Of a DNA stretch of 64,000 bases, positions 34,014 to 43,531 are shown piece after piece. The notes below the pieces were generated by a model. That model was given only the letters and a program-made list of their open reading frames with translations, ran no database searches and was not told the origin of the DNA. The DNA lies in assembly GCF_016756595.1 (NCBI RefSeq), contig NZ_AP023257.1, positions 6,588,001-6,652,000 on the forward strand, written 5' to 3'. Numbering within the stretch: position 1 is the first letter of the stretch; each line of letters begins with the position of its first letter. This stretch comes from Mesorhizobium sp. L-2-11. Lineage in GTDB: Bacteria; Pseudomonadota; Alphaproteobacteria; Rhizobiales; Rhizobiaceae. The translations under genes and the position numbers were made by a program.

Positions 34014-36944
34014 ATGAACCACGGAACGCTGCGCGGCGCCAATTCGGCACCGTCCCAACGATCGCTTGCCAACACCCGCGCGCCCGACGAGGGTGATGGC
34101 GTCGATACCTCGCCTGACGTCTCCGACAGCATCGCCAAGACCACCTGCTACATGTGCGCCTGCCGCTGCGGCATCGACGTCCACATCAAGGACGGCAAGG
34201 TCCGCTACATCAACGGCAACAAGGACCATCCGGTCAATCGCGGCGTGCTGTGCGGCAAGGGCAGCGCCGGCATCATGCAGCATTACAGCCCGGCCCGGCT
34301 GAAGAAGCCATTGCTGCGCACCGGTCCGCGCGGCTCGGGAGAGTTTCGCGAGATCGAGTGGGAGGAGGCCTTGTCGATCGCGACGGAACGGCTGTCGAAA
34401 ATCCGCCGCACCGACCCGAAGAAACTCGCCTTCTTCACCGGCCGCGACCAGTCGCAATCGTTGACCGGCTGGTGGGCGAGCCAGTTCGGCACGCCGAATT
34501 TCGCCGCCCATGGCGGCTTCTGCTCGGTCAACATGGCGGCCGGCGGGCTCTATACGATCGGCGGCTCGTTCTGGGAGTTCGGCGAACCCGACTGGGACAA
34601 CACCAAGTATTTCATGCTGTTCGGAGTTGCCGAGGACCATGATTCCAATCCGATCAAGATCGGTCTCGGCAAGCTCAAGGCGCGCGGCGCCAAGGTGGTC
34701 TCGATCAATCCGTGCCGCACCGGCTACAACGCCATTGCCGATGACTGGATCGGCATCCGGCCCGGAACCGACGGCCTGTTCGTGTTTGCCCTCATCCACG
34801 AGCTGCTGAAGGCCGGCCGCGTCGATCTCGATTATTTGCTGCGCTATACCAATGCCCATGTCCTCGTCATCCAGGAGCCGAATGCTGCCGATGACGGGCT
34901 GTTCGCGCGCGACAGCGACGGCAATCCGCTGGCCTGGGACAGGGTGGCGAAAATGCCCGTCAGCGCCACCGATAATGGTGCAAAACCGGCGCTGACCGGC
35001 AACTTCCAGGTCGATGGCCGCCGCTGCGTTCCGGTCTTCCAGCTGGTTGCCGACCGCTATCTGCAGGAGAGCTATTCTCCCGATGCGGTCGCCGAACGTT
35101 GCGGCGTTGCCGCCGACACCATCCGCCGCATCGCCGCCGAACTGGCGCATGTCGCCTTCGAACAGGCGATCGAACTGCCGGTGGCGTGGACCGACTGGGC
35201 CGGCCGCCGGCATGAGACGATCAAGGGCCGGCCGGTGTCGATGCACGCGATGCGCGGCATCTCGGCGCATTCCAACGGTTTTCACACCTGCCGCGCCATC
35301 CACCTGCTGCAAGTACTCCTGGGTACGGTTGACGTGCCCGGCGGATTTCGCTTCAAGCCGCCCTATCCGCGGTCGGCGCCGCCGGGGCCGAAGCCGGCGG
35401 GCAAGGACGTCAGGCCGATGACGCCGCTCGAAGGCATGCCGCTTGGATTCGTCTGCGGCCCGGACGATCTGCTGGTCGATGACGTCGGCACGCCGATCCG
35501 TATTGACAAGGCCTATTCCTGGGATGCGCCGCTGGCAGCACACGGGCTCATGCACACGGTCATCCGTAACGCCTGGGCCAGCGATCCCTACAGGATCGAT
35601 ACGCTGTTCATGTACATGTCCAACATGGCCTGGAACTCGTCGATGAACACCGTCGAGACGATGGCGATGCTGACCGACATGGACGCGTCAGGCGAGTACA
35701 AGATCCCGTTCATCATCTATTCCGACGCCTATTATTCCGAGACCGTGCCGTTCGCCGATGTCGTGCTGCCTGACACGACCTATCTCGAAAGGCATGACTG
35801 CATCAGCCTGCTCGACCGGCCGATCAGCCATGCCGATGGACCGGGCGACGCCATCCGCCATCCGGTTGTCGAGCCGGACCGCGACGTCCGCCCGTTCCAG
35901 ACGGTGCTGATCGAGCTCGGGGCGCGGCTCGGCCTGCCCGGCTTCGTCGACGACGACGGCTCGGCCAAATACCGCGACTATGCCGATTACATCGTCAATC
36001 ATGAGCGCACGCCGGGCATCGGCCCGCTCGCCGGCTGGCGCGGCAAGGACGGAACCTCGATCGGCAAGGGCGAGGCCAATCCCGACCAGCTTCAGCGTTA
36101 CATCGACAATGGCGGCTTCTGGCACCATGATTTTGCCGACGACCAGCGCTACTACAAGATGGCCAACCGCTCCTATCTCGACTTCGCCGAGACTATGGGT
36201 TTCATCCCGAAGGCCGAGCCGATCGTGTTCCAGCTCTATTGCGAGCCGATGCAGCGCTTTCGGCTCGCCGGCCGCGGCCATGGGCGGGTGCTGCCGCCAG
36301 AGGCGGAGCGCAGCCGCATCGAGACCTATATGGACCCGCTGCCGTTCTGGTACACGCCGTTCGAGGAGGCGGCTGTCGACCTCGAGAAATACAAGCTGCA
36401 CGCGCTGACGCAGCGGCCGATGCACATGTATCATTCCTGGGGCTCGCAAAACGCCTGGCTCAGGCAGATCACCAGCCAGAACCGGCTGTTCGTGCACAGC
36501 CGCACCGCCGCCGGCCTCGGGCTTGTCGACGATGACTGGGTGTGGATCGAGAGCATCAACGGCAGGGTCAAGGGACAGATCAAGCTGGTCGACGGGGTCA
36601 ACGCGGATACGGTGTGGACTTGGAACGCGATCGGCAAGCGGCGCGGCAGCTGGGGCCTGAAGGACGACGCCGCCGAATCCAACCGCGGCTTCCTGCTCAA
36701 CCATATCATTGGCGACCAGACTTCCGCTGATGCGAACGGCAGACGCTATTCGAATTCCGATCCGGTGACCGGCCAGGCGGCATGGTTCGACCTGCGCGTC
36801 CGCATCGTCAAATGCGCGGCTGAAGAAGCCGGCTTCACCGAGCCGCAGTTCGAGCGCTTCCGGCAACCGCCGCATTTTGAGCCCTCGCCCGACAAGCTCA
36901 ATTTCGGCGCCGAGTTCCGCATGAAAAGAGAAGCTCCCGAATGA
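34014..36944 (+). CDS. soeA: sulfite:quinone oxidoreductase molybdoprotein subunit SoeA-like
   Basis: 976 residues from ATG 34014. Complex iron-sulfur molybdoenzyme. The N-terminal [4Fe-4S] motif is exact: C45-x2-C48-x3-C52-x27-C80. The probable Mo ligand is C170 in HGGFCSVNMAAGG, as in polysulfide/sulfite-type enzymes. Molybdopterin domains and the C-terminal dinucleotide-binding domain (ALTQRPMHMYHSWGSQNAWL) follow. No twin-arginine signal precedes it, so it is cytoplasmic, like SoeA of Allochromatium and unlike Tat-exported Dms/Psr. The downstream FeS and NrfD/DmsC-type membrane genes complete SoeABC, which oxidises sulfite to sulfate with electrons to quinone. A different substrate in this enzyme family cannot be excluded. 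Confidence 0.82.
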   Translation: MNHGTLRGANSAPSQRSLANTRAPDEGDGVDTSPDVSDSIAKTTCYMCACRCGIDVHIKDGKVRYINGNKDHPVNRGVLCGKGSAGIMQHYSPARLKKPLLRTGPRGSGEFREIEWEEALSIATERLSKIRRTDPKKLAFFTGRDQSQSLTGWWASQFGTPNFAAHGGFCSVNMAAGGLYTIGGSFWEFGEPDWDNTKYFMLFGVAEDHDSNPIKIGLGKLKARGAKVVSINPCRTGYNAIADDWIGIRPGTDGLFVFALIHELLKAGRVDLDYLLRYTNAHVLVIQEPNAADDGLFARDSDGNPLAWDRVAKMPVSATDNGAKPALTGNFQVDGRRCVPVFQLVADRYLQESYSPDAVAERCGVAADTIRRIAAELAHVAFEQAIELPVAWTDWAGRRHETIKGRPVSMHAMRGISAHSNGFHTCRAIHLLQVLLGTVDVPGGFRFKPPYPRSAPPGPKPAGKDVRPMTPLEGMPLGFVCGPDDLLVDDVGTPIRIDKAYSWDAPLAAHGLMHTVIRNAWASDPYRIDTLFMYMSNMAWNSSMNTVETMAMLTDMDASGEYKIPFIIYSDAYYSETVPFADVVLPDTTYLERHDCISLLDRPISHADGPGDAIRHPVVEPDRDVRPFQTVLIELGARLGLPGFVDDDGSAKYRDYADYIVNHERTPGIGPLAGWRGKDGTSIGKGEANPDQLQRYIDNGGFWHHDFADDQRYYKMANRSYLDFAETMGFIPKAEPIVFQLYCEPMQRFRLAGRGHGRVLPPEAERSRIETYMDPLPFWYTPFEEAAVDLEKYKLHALTQRPMHMYHSWGSQNAWLRQITSQNRLFVHSRTAAGLGLVDDDWVWIESINGRVKGQIKLVDGVNADTVWTWNAIGKRRGSWGLKDDAAESNRGFLLNHIIGDQTSADANGRRYSNSDPVTGQAAWFDLRVRIVKCAAEEAGFTEPQFERFRQPPHFEPSPDKLNFGAEFRMKREAPE

Positions 36945-37675
36945 CCTGCGTTCCCGCCCATACCGACAAAAAACTCGGCCTGGTCATCGACCTCGACACC
37001 TGCGTCGGCTGCCAGGCCTGCGTCACCGCCTGCAAGGAATGGAATACCGGCGGTCACATGGCGCCGCTGACCGACATCGATCCCTATGGCGGCGATGCCG
37101 ACGGGGTATGGTTCAACCGCGTCCACAGCTATGAGCATATGACGGAGATGGGCGGGCGAACGGTCAATTTCCCACGCTCCTGCCTGCATTGCGAGACACC
37201 GGCCTGCGTCACCGTCTGCCCGACCGGCGCCTCCTACAAGCGGGCCTCGGACGGCATCGTGCTGGTCGACGAGGACAAGTGCATCGGCTGCAAATTATGC
37301 AGCTGGGCCTGCCCCTATGGCGCGCGCGAATTCGATACCGATGTCGGCGTGATGAAGAAGTGCACGCTATGCGTCGACCGCATCTACAACGACAATCTGG
37401 CGCAAGAAGACCGCGTGCCGGCCTGCGTCGCCGCCTGTCCAACCAGCGCGCGGCACTTTGGCGATCTCGGCGACCCGGCATCGGCGATCTCGCAGCTGGT
37501 GGCCGAGCGCGGCGGCGTCGACCTGATGCCCGAACTCGGCTATCACCCAACCAACAAATATTTGCCGCCGCGCGCCCACACGCCGCGCGCCGCATCGGTG
37601 CCGGCGCCGAGGCTCGAACCGGTGCAGGCCGAAGGCGGCTTCCTCGGCTGGGTCGACCGCATGCTTTCGCATTGA
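36941..37675 (+). CDS. soeB: iron-sulfur electron-transfer subunit SoeB-like
   Basis: 244 residues, overlapping soeA by 4 bp (ATGA). Four [4Fe-4S] clusters are coded: CVGCQACVTACKEW, CLHCETPACVTVCPTGA, CIGCKLCSWACPYGA and CTLCVDRIYNDNL with CVAACPTSA. This ferredoxin-like layout is that of DmsB/NrfC-type subunits that carry electrons from the molybdoprotein to the membrane subunit. No export signal, consistent with a cytoplasmic complex. Confidence 0.88.
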   Translation: MTCVPAHTDKKLGLVIDLDTCVGCQACVTACKEWNTGGHMAPLTDIDPYGGDADGVWFNRVHSYEHMTEMGGRTVNFPRSCLHCETPACVTVCPTGASYKRASDGIVLVDEDKCIGCKLCSWACPYGAREFDTDVGVMKKCTLCVDRIYNDNLAQEDRVPACVAACPTSARHFGDLGDPASAISQLVAERGGVDLMPELGYHPTNKYLPPRAHTPRAASVPAPRLEPVQAEGGFLGWVDRMLSH

Positions 37676-37684
37676 TCAGCATCC

Positions 37685-38620
37685 ATGCATCCAGCCTTCT
37701 CCGTCGTCTTCTTCACCACTGCCACGGGCGCCGGTTACGGCCTGCTCGCACTGCTCGGCGTGTTGGCCGGACAAGGATTTGTCCCGCCTGACTTCTGGCT
37801 CGGCCTTGTCGGCATGGGGCTGGCGCTCGGCCTGATCTCGGCCGGCCTGTTGTCGTCGGCCGGCCATCTCGGCCGCCCAGAACGCGCCTGGAGAGCATTC
37901 TCGCAATGGCGCAGCTCGTGGCTGTCGCGCGAAGGTGTCGCCTCGGTCGCAACCTTCGTGCCGGCGGGATTGTTCGCCGTCGGCTGGGTGTTCATCGGCC
38001 GCACAAACGGCTGGGTGGCCGTCGCCGGACTGCTGGCTGCGGTCGGCGCGGTCGCCACCGTCTGCACCACCGGCATGATCTACGCCTCGCTGAAGCCGAT
38101 CGCCCAGTGGCACAGCCGCTTTACCTTGCCCGGCTATCTGATCTTTTCGGCGATGAGCGGCAGCGTGCTTCTCAACGCGCTGCTGCAGGCTTTCGCCCTC
38201 GGCTCGACTATCGTTCTGACGGGTTGCGTGCTGCTGACCTTGCTCGGCTGGGGCTGGAAGCTGGCAACCTGGCGATACAACGACAGGCTGGAAATCCCGA
38301 CCAACGCCAACACCGCGACCGGACTTGCCAGCGGTACCGTGCGGTCGCTGGAATGGCCGCACACCGAAGAAAACTACCTGCTCAAGGAGATGGGCTTTCG
38401 CATCGCGCGCAAGCACAAGGCGCGGCTGCGCCAGATCACGCAAGTGCTGGCCTTCGCCCTGCCCGCCTCGCTGCTGATTGCCGCGTTCGCCTTGCCACGG
38501 CCCTATGCGGCGGTGCTGTCGGCAGTCGCCACATCAGCCCAATTCGCTGGCATGCTGGTCGAACGCTGGCTGTTCTTCGCCGAGGCGAAACACACCGTCA
38601 CTCTCTACTACGGCAGGTAG
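37685..38620 (+). CDS. soeC: DmsC-type membrane anchor subunit SoeC-like
   Basis: 311 residues starting 9 bp after soeB. About eight hydrophobic helices, beginning HPAFSVVFFTTATGAGYGLL and including GLISAGLLSSAGHLGRPERAW, a DmsC family signature with the conserved histidine. It would hold SoeAB at the inner membrane and pass electrons to quinone. Its stop is 6 bp from the convergent pdeM stop. Confidence 0.87.
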   Translation: MHPAFSVVFFTTATGAGYGLLALLGVLAGQGFVPPDFWLGLVGMGLALGLISAGLLSSAGHLGRPERAWRAFSQWRSSWLSREGVASVATFVPAGLFAVGWVFIGRTNGWVAVAGLLAAVGAVATVCTTGMIYASLKPIAQWHSRFTLPGYLIFSAMSGSVLLNALLQAFALGSTIVLTGCVLLTLLGWGWKLATWRYNDRLEIPTNANTATGLASGTVRSLEWPHTEENYLLKEMGFRIARKHKARLRQITQVLAFALPASLLIAAFALPRPYAAVLSAVATSAQFAGMLVERWLFFAEAKHTVTLYYGR

Positions 38621-38626
38621 AGCAGC

Positions 38627-39337
38627 TCAGCCTGGTCGCAGCATGGCGTGGGAGATCGCAAAAATGCGCTCGGTGCCAAGCATATAGGCCATCAGCGTTT
38701 CGCGACGGAACAGCCCGGCATAGGCGCGGTCGAGCACATTGAGCGAGCCGGTATAGGCGCCGAAGGCCGGCATGATCATGCGGCCGCCGTCGCCGGCGAA
38801 GCAGCGCCGTCGCACCGAGCGGCCTTGCTGCACGATTCGGGCGCAAGGGTGCAGATGACCTGATACCTCGCCTTCCACTCTCACCGCCGAAGGCTCGTGC
38901 CGGAATACGAGAGAGCCTATGGCCAGTTCGCGGACCGTATCGCCGGGCAGGTCGGCCGGCGCATCCGGGTCATGATTGCCGGCAACCCAGAACCAGTCGC
39001 GGCCGGCCATCAGCGCTTCCAGGCGTTCGCGAAAGCTTGCATGCATGCGCGCAGCGCCGCCGCCGTCATGAAAGCTGTCGCCGAGGCTGATGACGATCGC
39101 CGGCTGATAATCGGCAATCACCGCCTGCAATCGCAGCAACGTCGCACCGGTATCATAAGGCGGGATCAATGAACCGCGCCGTGCCAGCGACGAACCCTTT
39201 TCCAGATGCAGGTCGGACACTGTCAGAAGCCGAAGCTCGGGAAAATAAAGCACGCCGCGCCGGTCGCAGATCGCGCGCTCGCCAGCGATGCCGATAGGAT
39301 CCGCCAGGAGCGCAGTCATGGCGAGTGCGAATGTCAT
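38627..39337 (-). CDS. pdeM: ligase-associated DNA damage response endonuclease PdeM
   Basis: 236 residues. A calcineurin-like metallophosphoesterase with all metal motifs: SDLHLEKG (DxH), LGDSFHDGGG (GDxxHD), VAGNHDPD (GNHD) and VSGHLHPCAR (GHxH). PdeM belongs to a bacterial DNA-repair set with an ATP-dependent ligase, a DEXH helicase and an exonuclease. Its start overlaps the helicase stop by 4 bp (ATGA), so the two are translationally coupled. The ligase and exonuclease partners are not in the window. Confidence 0.92.
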   Translation of the reverse strand: MTFALAMTALLADPIGIAGERAICDRRGVLYFPELRLLTVSDLHLEKGSSLARRGSLIPPYDTGATLLRLQAVIADYQPAIVISLGDSFHDGGGAARMHASFRERLEALMAGRDWFWVAGNHDPDAPADLPGDTVRELAIGSLVFRHEPSAVRVEGEVSGHLHPCARIVQQGRSVRRRCFAGDGGRMIMPAFGAYTGSLNVLDRAYAGLFRRETLMAYMLGTERIFAISHAMLRPG

Positions 39338-41856
39338 TTCGTCCCCATGGCCTCCTCGACCAGCGTTGCCGCATCCATCAGCAGCGTATCATCGGCCTCG
39401 CCATGCACCGGCATCTTGCCGATCTCGAGCATGATCGGCACGGCGAGCGGCGAGATCTGCTCGAGATGCTTATGCACGATTCGTCCCTGGATGCGCGAGA
39501 GCATCTCGCCAAGTCTGCTGACATCCAGCAGCCTCGTGGCCGCGTCGGCACGCGTCGCCTGCAGCAGGATGTGGTCAGGCTCATGGCTGCGCAAAACGTC
39601 GTAGATGAGGTCGGTCGAGACGGTGACCTGGCGGCCGCTCTTCTCCTGGCCCGGATGTCGTTTTTCGATCAGTCCGGAGATGAGCGCGCAATTGCGGAAG
39701 GTGCGCTTCAATAGCCAACTGTCGGCCAGCCAGGCTTCGAGATCGTCGCCCAGCATGTCCTGGTCGAAAAGCTGGCTGAGCGACGGTTTCCTCGCTCGGA
39801 ACATCCTGCCCATATCGGCCAGCGACCATATGGCAAGCACATAGTCGGTGGCGACGAAGCCGAGCGGCCTGGCTCCCGCCCTGTCGAGGCGGCGGGTAAG
39901 CAGCATGCCGAGCGTCTGGTGCGCCAGCCTGCCCTCGAACGGGTAGGCCACCAGATAGTGGCGGTTGCCGCGCGGAAAGGTCTCGATCAGCAGGTCGTCG
40001 CGTTTCGGCAGCACCGATTTGTCGGCCTGGAAGCGCAGCCAGTCGGCGACCTGTTCCGGCAGCTTCTTCCAGCGCTGCGGGTCGTCCAGCATGATGCGGA
40101 TCTGTTCGGCGAGGTAAGTCGAAAGCGGGAATTTGCCGCCGCCATAATAGGGCACCTTGGCGTCGCTGCCGGGCGCATTCGACACGAAGCACTCATTGTC
40201 GCGGATGCCCTCGAAGCGGAGCACCTTGCCGGCGAACATGAAGGTGTCGCCATGCGTCAGCGTTTCGAGGAACGCCTCCTCGATCTTGCCGAGAACCCGA
40301 CCGCCGCGCGAGGCAGAGCCTTTGCTGCCGGCCTTGACGTAACGCACGTTGAGCGCCGGCACCTCGATGATGGTGCCGACATTCAGCCGGTACTGCTGGG
40401 CGATGCGAGGATTGGACACCCGCCACAGCCCATCCTTGTTCAGCCGGATGCGGGCGTAGCGCTCGTAGTTCTTCAGCGCATAGCCACCGGTGGCGACGAA
40501 GTCGACGACACGATCGAAAGTCGGCCGGTCGAGTTCGGCATAGGGCGCGGCGGTTCGCACCTCCTCGAACAGCGCATCGGCATGAAAAGGCGCGCCGCAG
40601 GCGCAACCCAAGACATGCTGCGCCAGCACATCGAGCCCGCCATCGACCAGCGGCGGCGTGTCCTGGGCGCCGAGATAATTGGCGTCGAGCGCCGCCCGGC
40701 ATTCCAGCACCTCGAACCGGTTGGCCGGAATCAGAATCGCCTTCGACGGCTCATCCATACGGTGGTTGGCGCGGCCGATGCGCTGCGCCAGCCGGCTGGC
40801 ACCCTTGGGAGCGCCGACATGGACGACCAGGTCGACATCGCCCCAGTCGATGCCGAGGTCGAGCGTCGAGGTGGCGACGATGGCGCGCAGCGCATTCTCA
40901 CCCATCGCTTTTTCGACGCGCCGGCGCTGGGCGACATCGAGCGAGCCGTGATGCAGCGCGATCGGCAAAGTGTCGTCATTGACCCGCCACAATTCCTGGA
41001 ACAGCAGCTCGGCCTGGCTGCGCGTGTTGACGAACAGCAGCGTCGTCTTGTGACGTTTGACCTCGTTGTAGATTTCCGGTGTGGCGTAGCGGGCCGAATG
41101 TCCCGCCCACGGCACGTGCTCCTCCGAATCGAGGATGGAGATCTCGGGCTTGGCGCCGCCGGTGACGACGATCAATTCGGCCATGCCGCCCGGTGGATTC
41201 TGGCTGACCAGCCAGCGCCGCAATTCGTCCGGCTCGGCGACCGTCGCCGACAGGCCGATCGTCTGCAAGCCGGGAACAAAGGACCGCAGCCGGGCCAGCC
41301 CGAGCGCCAGGAGATGGCCGCGCTTCGACGTCACCAAAGAATGCAGTTCGTCGAGCACGACATAGCGCAGATCCTCGAAGAAGCGCCTGGCATCGGGCGC
41401 AGCAATCAGCAGCGCCAGTTGCTCGGGCGTGGTCAGGAGGATGTCGGGCGGCGCCAGCTTCTGCCGCTGGCGCTTGTGCGCGGGCGTGTCGCCGGTGCGC
41501 GTCTCGATGGTGACGGACAAACCGATCTCTTCCACCGGCTTGCCGAGATTGCGCTCGATGTCGACGGCCAGCGCTTTCAGCGGCGAGATGTAGAGCGTGT
41601 GGATGCCGCGACGCGCCTGCCCCGGCCTTCTCCCTGGCCGCCCGGCCAGCTCGGTTAGTGACGGCAGAAAGCCGGCCAGCGTCTTGCCGGCGCCGGTCGG
41701 CGCGATCAGCAGAACCGACTGCCCGGCCTGGGCAGTCGCCAGCAATTCGATCTGATGGGCGCGCGGCGACCAGCCTTTTTGCGCAAACCATTTGAGGAAT
41801 GGCTCGGGCAAGTGCGCGGCGGCATTCTGTTCGGCAAGGCGCGGCTGCTCTGTCAC
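39334..41856 (-). CDS. ligase-associated DEXH-box helicase (Lhr-like)
   Basis: 840 residues from a GTG at 41856. RecA-like helicase domains with LLIAPTGAGKTLAGFLPSL (Walker A), VVLDELHSLVTSKRGH (DELH), GLSATVAEPDELRRW (motif III), FVNTRSQAELLFQ and VGAPKGASRLAQRIGRANHR (motif VI), followed by the winged-helix and Lhr-type C-terminal domains. The frame is open a further 83 codons, but that part translates the inverted-repeat element and is not protein-like, so the true start is near RVTEQPRLAEQN. No strong ribosome site is visible. It is the upstream partner of pdeM. Confidence 0.9.
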   Translation of the reverse strand: MTEQPRLAEQNAAAHLPEPFLKWFAQKGWSPRAHQIELLATAQAGQSVLLIAPTGAGKTLAGFLPSLTELAGRPGRRPGQARRGIHTLYISPLKALAVDIERNLGKPVEEIGLSVTIETRTGDTPAHKRQRQKLAPPDILLTTPEQLALLIAAPDARRFFEDLRYVVLDELHSLVTSKRGHLLALGLARLRSFVPGLQTIGLSATVAEPDELRRWLVSQNPPGGMAELIVVTGGAKPEISILDSEEHVPWAGHSARYATPEIYNEVKRHKTTLLFVNTRSQAELLFQELWRVNDDTLPIALHHGSLDVAQRRRVEKAMGENALRAIVATSTLDLGIDWGDVDLVVHVGAPKGASRLAQRIGRANHRMDEPSKAILIPANRFEVLECRAALDANYLGAQDTPPLVDGGLDVLAQHVLGCACGAPFHADALFEEVRTAAPYAELDRPTFDRVVDFVATGGYALKNYERYARIRLNKDGLWRVSNPRIAQQYRLNVGTIIEVPALNVRYVKAGSKGSASRGGRVLGKIEEAFLETLTHGDTFMFAGKVLRFEGIRDNECFVSNAPGSDAKVPYYGGGKFPLSTYLAEQIRIMLDDPQRWKKLPEQVADWLRFQADKSVLPKRDDLLIETFPRGNRHYLVAYPFEGRLAHQTLGMLLTRRLDRAGARPLGFVATDYVLAIWSLADMGRMFRARKPSLSQLFDQDMLGDDLEAWLADSWLLKRTFRNCALISGLIEKRHPGQEKSGRQVTVSTDLIYDVLRSHEPDHILLQATRADAATRLLDVSRLGEMLSRIQGRIVHKHLEQISPLAVPIMLEIGKMPVHGEADDTLLMDAATLVEEAMGTK

Positions 41857-42221
41857 CCGCCAGAGGTAGCGCGGCGGCGAGCAATCGCCAAGAACAATCG
41901 GAACAAAAGGTGATCGTTTTCTTGTCCCTTCTCCCCTTGTTGTGGGAGAGATGCCGGGCAGGGCAGAGGGCAGTGTGGATCGCGGTTTCGTTCCAGCTTG
42001 GGTTCCTCGCCCCCACGAAGTGGGGGCGAGGTGGCTCGGCGAAGCCGAGACGGAGAGGGGGACTGCGCCCGACGAAAGCCCCCTCTCCGGCCGCTTCGCG
42101 GCCACCTCTCCCCCGCCCTTGGCGGGGGCGAGGAACCCAAGTCTTGAGAGGTCGAGCGACAGCGCCCCCTCTCCTCAACCCACGCAAAGCCCTCCTTGTG
42201 GGAGAAGGAAAAGCGCTTACC
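41857..42221. repeat. nested inverted-repeat element, copy C
   Basis: The 365-bp gap between the helicase and NlpC genes is nearly all repeat. Outer arms are CCTTCTCCCCTTGTTGTGGG (about 41928) and CTCCTTGTGGGAGAAGG (about 42194). Inner arms of about 63 bp are at 41998-42061 (starting TTGGGTTCCTCGCCCCC) and 42078-42140 (ending GGGGGCGAGGAACCCAA). One element appears to sit inside another. Confidence 0.8.
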
Positions 42222-43157
42222 CTACGGCCGCCGGAACCCTGTCGGACTGCCATAGAGATAGCCGATGCGGGCGACGGCTTGCCTGAACCCTTCACGCGAG
42301 ACCAGCATGGTGTGGCCGTTGGCGTGGATCATCGTTTCCGGGTCGGTCATGACAGCGACATGGCCTTTCCAGAACACCAGGTCGCCGCGCCGCAACCCGG
42401 CAAACTCCGGACCCGGGTCGAGCGGCTCGCCGATGGTCGCCGCCTGCATGTCGGAATCGCGCAGCACTTGCCTGCCGGCCATGTGCATCGCCAGTTGCAC
42501 GAGGCCGGAGCAATCGATGCCGAAGCCGGAGGCGCCGCCCCACAGATAGGGCGTGCCGAGAAAAGCCTCCGCGACCGCGACATAGTCGGCAGCCGGCTCT
42601 CCCAGGGGGCTGAGATGGCCTGATATGACGGCGTCGCCGGACGGCAGCAGCGCGTAATGCGTGCCGCGCGTTTCTGCCGCGCCCACCACCGTCACCGCCG
42701 ATCCCATCGAAAGTTGCCCGCTCGGCGGAAGCCGCAAATCCGGTCCGGGATAGAGGAAGGTGCGCGGCACCGAGACGACATGGGTTGGCGTATGGTCCCG
42801 TCCGCCCAGGACGGTGTCGCCGACATAGCCGACATAGCCGTCGCGCTCCGATTGGATCCAGGCCCAGCCCTCGACGTCTTCGAAGACGAGGACGTCGTCG
42901 CCGAACAGGGCTTGCGTGTTGACGCCGGCATCCGGCCGCGGCGCCTTGCGGATATCGGCCACTGCGGCTGAAATCCGCGCTGGCCGCCCGGCGACGAAGC
43001 GATCGGCGGCGACCTCGCCCTCCAGCCTGGCATCGGCGAGATCGGAACGGAAGGCGTGAAGGCGGGCATCCCTGGCGGTCAAATCGGCAACTCGTTCAGA
43101 AGGGAGGTCGGCGGTTCGGTCAGATGGGCAATTCCTGGGCTCTGGCGATGATAACAT
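42222..43157 (-). CDS. NlpC/P60 (C40) peptidase with SH3-like domains
   Basis: 311 residues if ATG 43157 is used. Two SH3b-like regions (about 80-175) precede a C-terminal NlpC/P60 domain with the full catalytic set: Cys in GIDCSGLVQLAMHM, His in WKGHVAVM and His in MIHANGHTM. It would cut peptidoglycan stem peptides (D-Glu-diamino acid bond). No clear signal peptide is visible, so localisation is open. The start lies inside the end of the MarR gene (38 bp overlap) and has no good ribosome site; translational coupling or a later start is possible. Confidence 0.85.
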   Translation of the reverse strand: MLSSPEPRNCPSDRTADLPSERVADLTARDARLHAFRSDLADARLEGEVAADRFVAGRPARISAAVADIRKAPRPDAGVNTQALFGDDVLVFEDVEGWAWIQSERDGYVGYVGDTVLGGRDHTPTHVVSVPRTFLYPGPDLRLPPSGQLSMGSAVTVVGAAETRGTHYALLPSGDAVISGHLSPLGEPAADYVAVAEAFLGTPYLWGGASGFGIDCSGLVQLAMHMAGRQVLRDSDMQAATIGEPLDPGPEFAGLRRGDLVFWKGHVAVMTDPETMIHANGHTMLVSREGFRQAVARIGYLYGSPTGFRRP

Positions 43158-43470
43158 CGCCGAAGCGCTCGACAAAGAGAGCGCCTTCTACGGTTCGCTT
43201 GACCAGCACGTTGCGCTTGTCGAGCTCATCGCGATGGCGCGAAACCAGCTTCATTGCGCCCATCGTGTCGAGCGCCCGGGTGATCACCGGCTTGGTGACA
43301 TTGAGCCGGGCGGCGAGCCCGCGCACCGTATGCGGCGGCGGGTCGAGATAGATGGTGAACAGGATCGCCGTCTGGCGCATGGTGAGGTCTGGTGCGTCGT
43401 CGCGCACCTGCGACAGCACCACCTGCTGCCACAGTCGCAAGGCCTGGCTTGGACGCATCGAGATCGACAT
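43120..43470 (-). CDS. MarR-type winged-helix regulator
   Basis: 116 residues, short for MarR (about 140-150), made almost wholly of the winged helix: MRQTAILFTIYLDPPPHTV, then GLAARLNVTKPVITRALDTM and the wing KLVSRHRDELDKRNVLVKRT. It lies between a leucyl aminopeptidase gene (61 bp upstream) and an NlpC/P60 gene that overlaps it, so it may control this small cell-wall/peptide run. The ligand is unknown. Confidence 0.85.
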   Translation of the reverse strand: MSISMRPSQALRLWQQVVLSQVRDDAPDLTMRQTAILFTIYLDPPPHTVRGLAARLNVTKPVITRALDTMGAMKLVSRHRDELDKRNVLVKRTVEGALFVERFGDVIIARAQELPI

Positions 43471-43531
43471 CCGACCAGAATGACGGCAAATTGTTTCGGT
43501 TCCGTTTCAGTCTCGTGCTGAACAGGAGCTG

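Noticed and set aside
33951..35555. 534-codon minus-strand open frame over soeA
   Set aside because: Shadow of soeA; the plus-strand frame has exact iron-sulfur motifs, the antisense has none.
39919..41658. 579-codon plus-strand open frame over the helicase gene
   Set aside because: Shadow of the helicase; no recognisable domain.
41857..42105. 83-codon N-terminal extension of the helicase
   Set aside because: It translates an inverted-repeat element and has no similarity to helicase N-termini.
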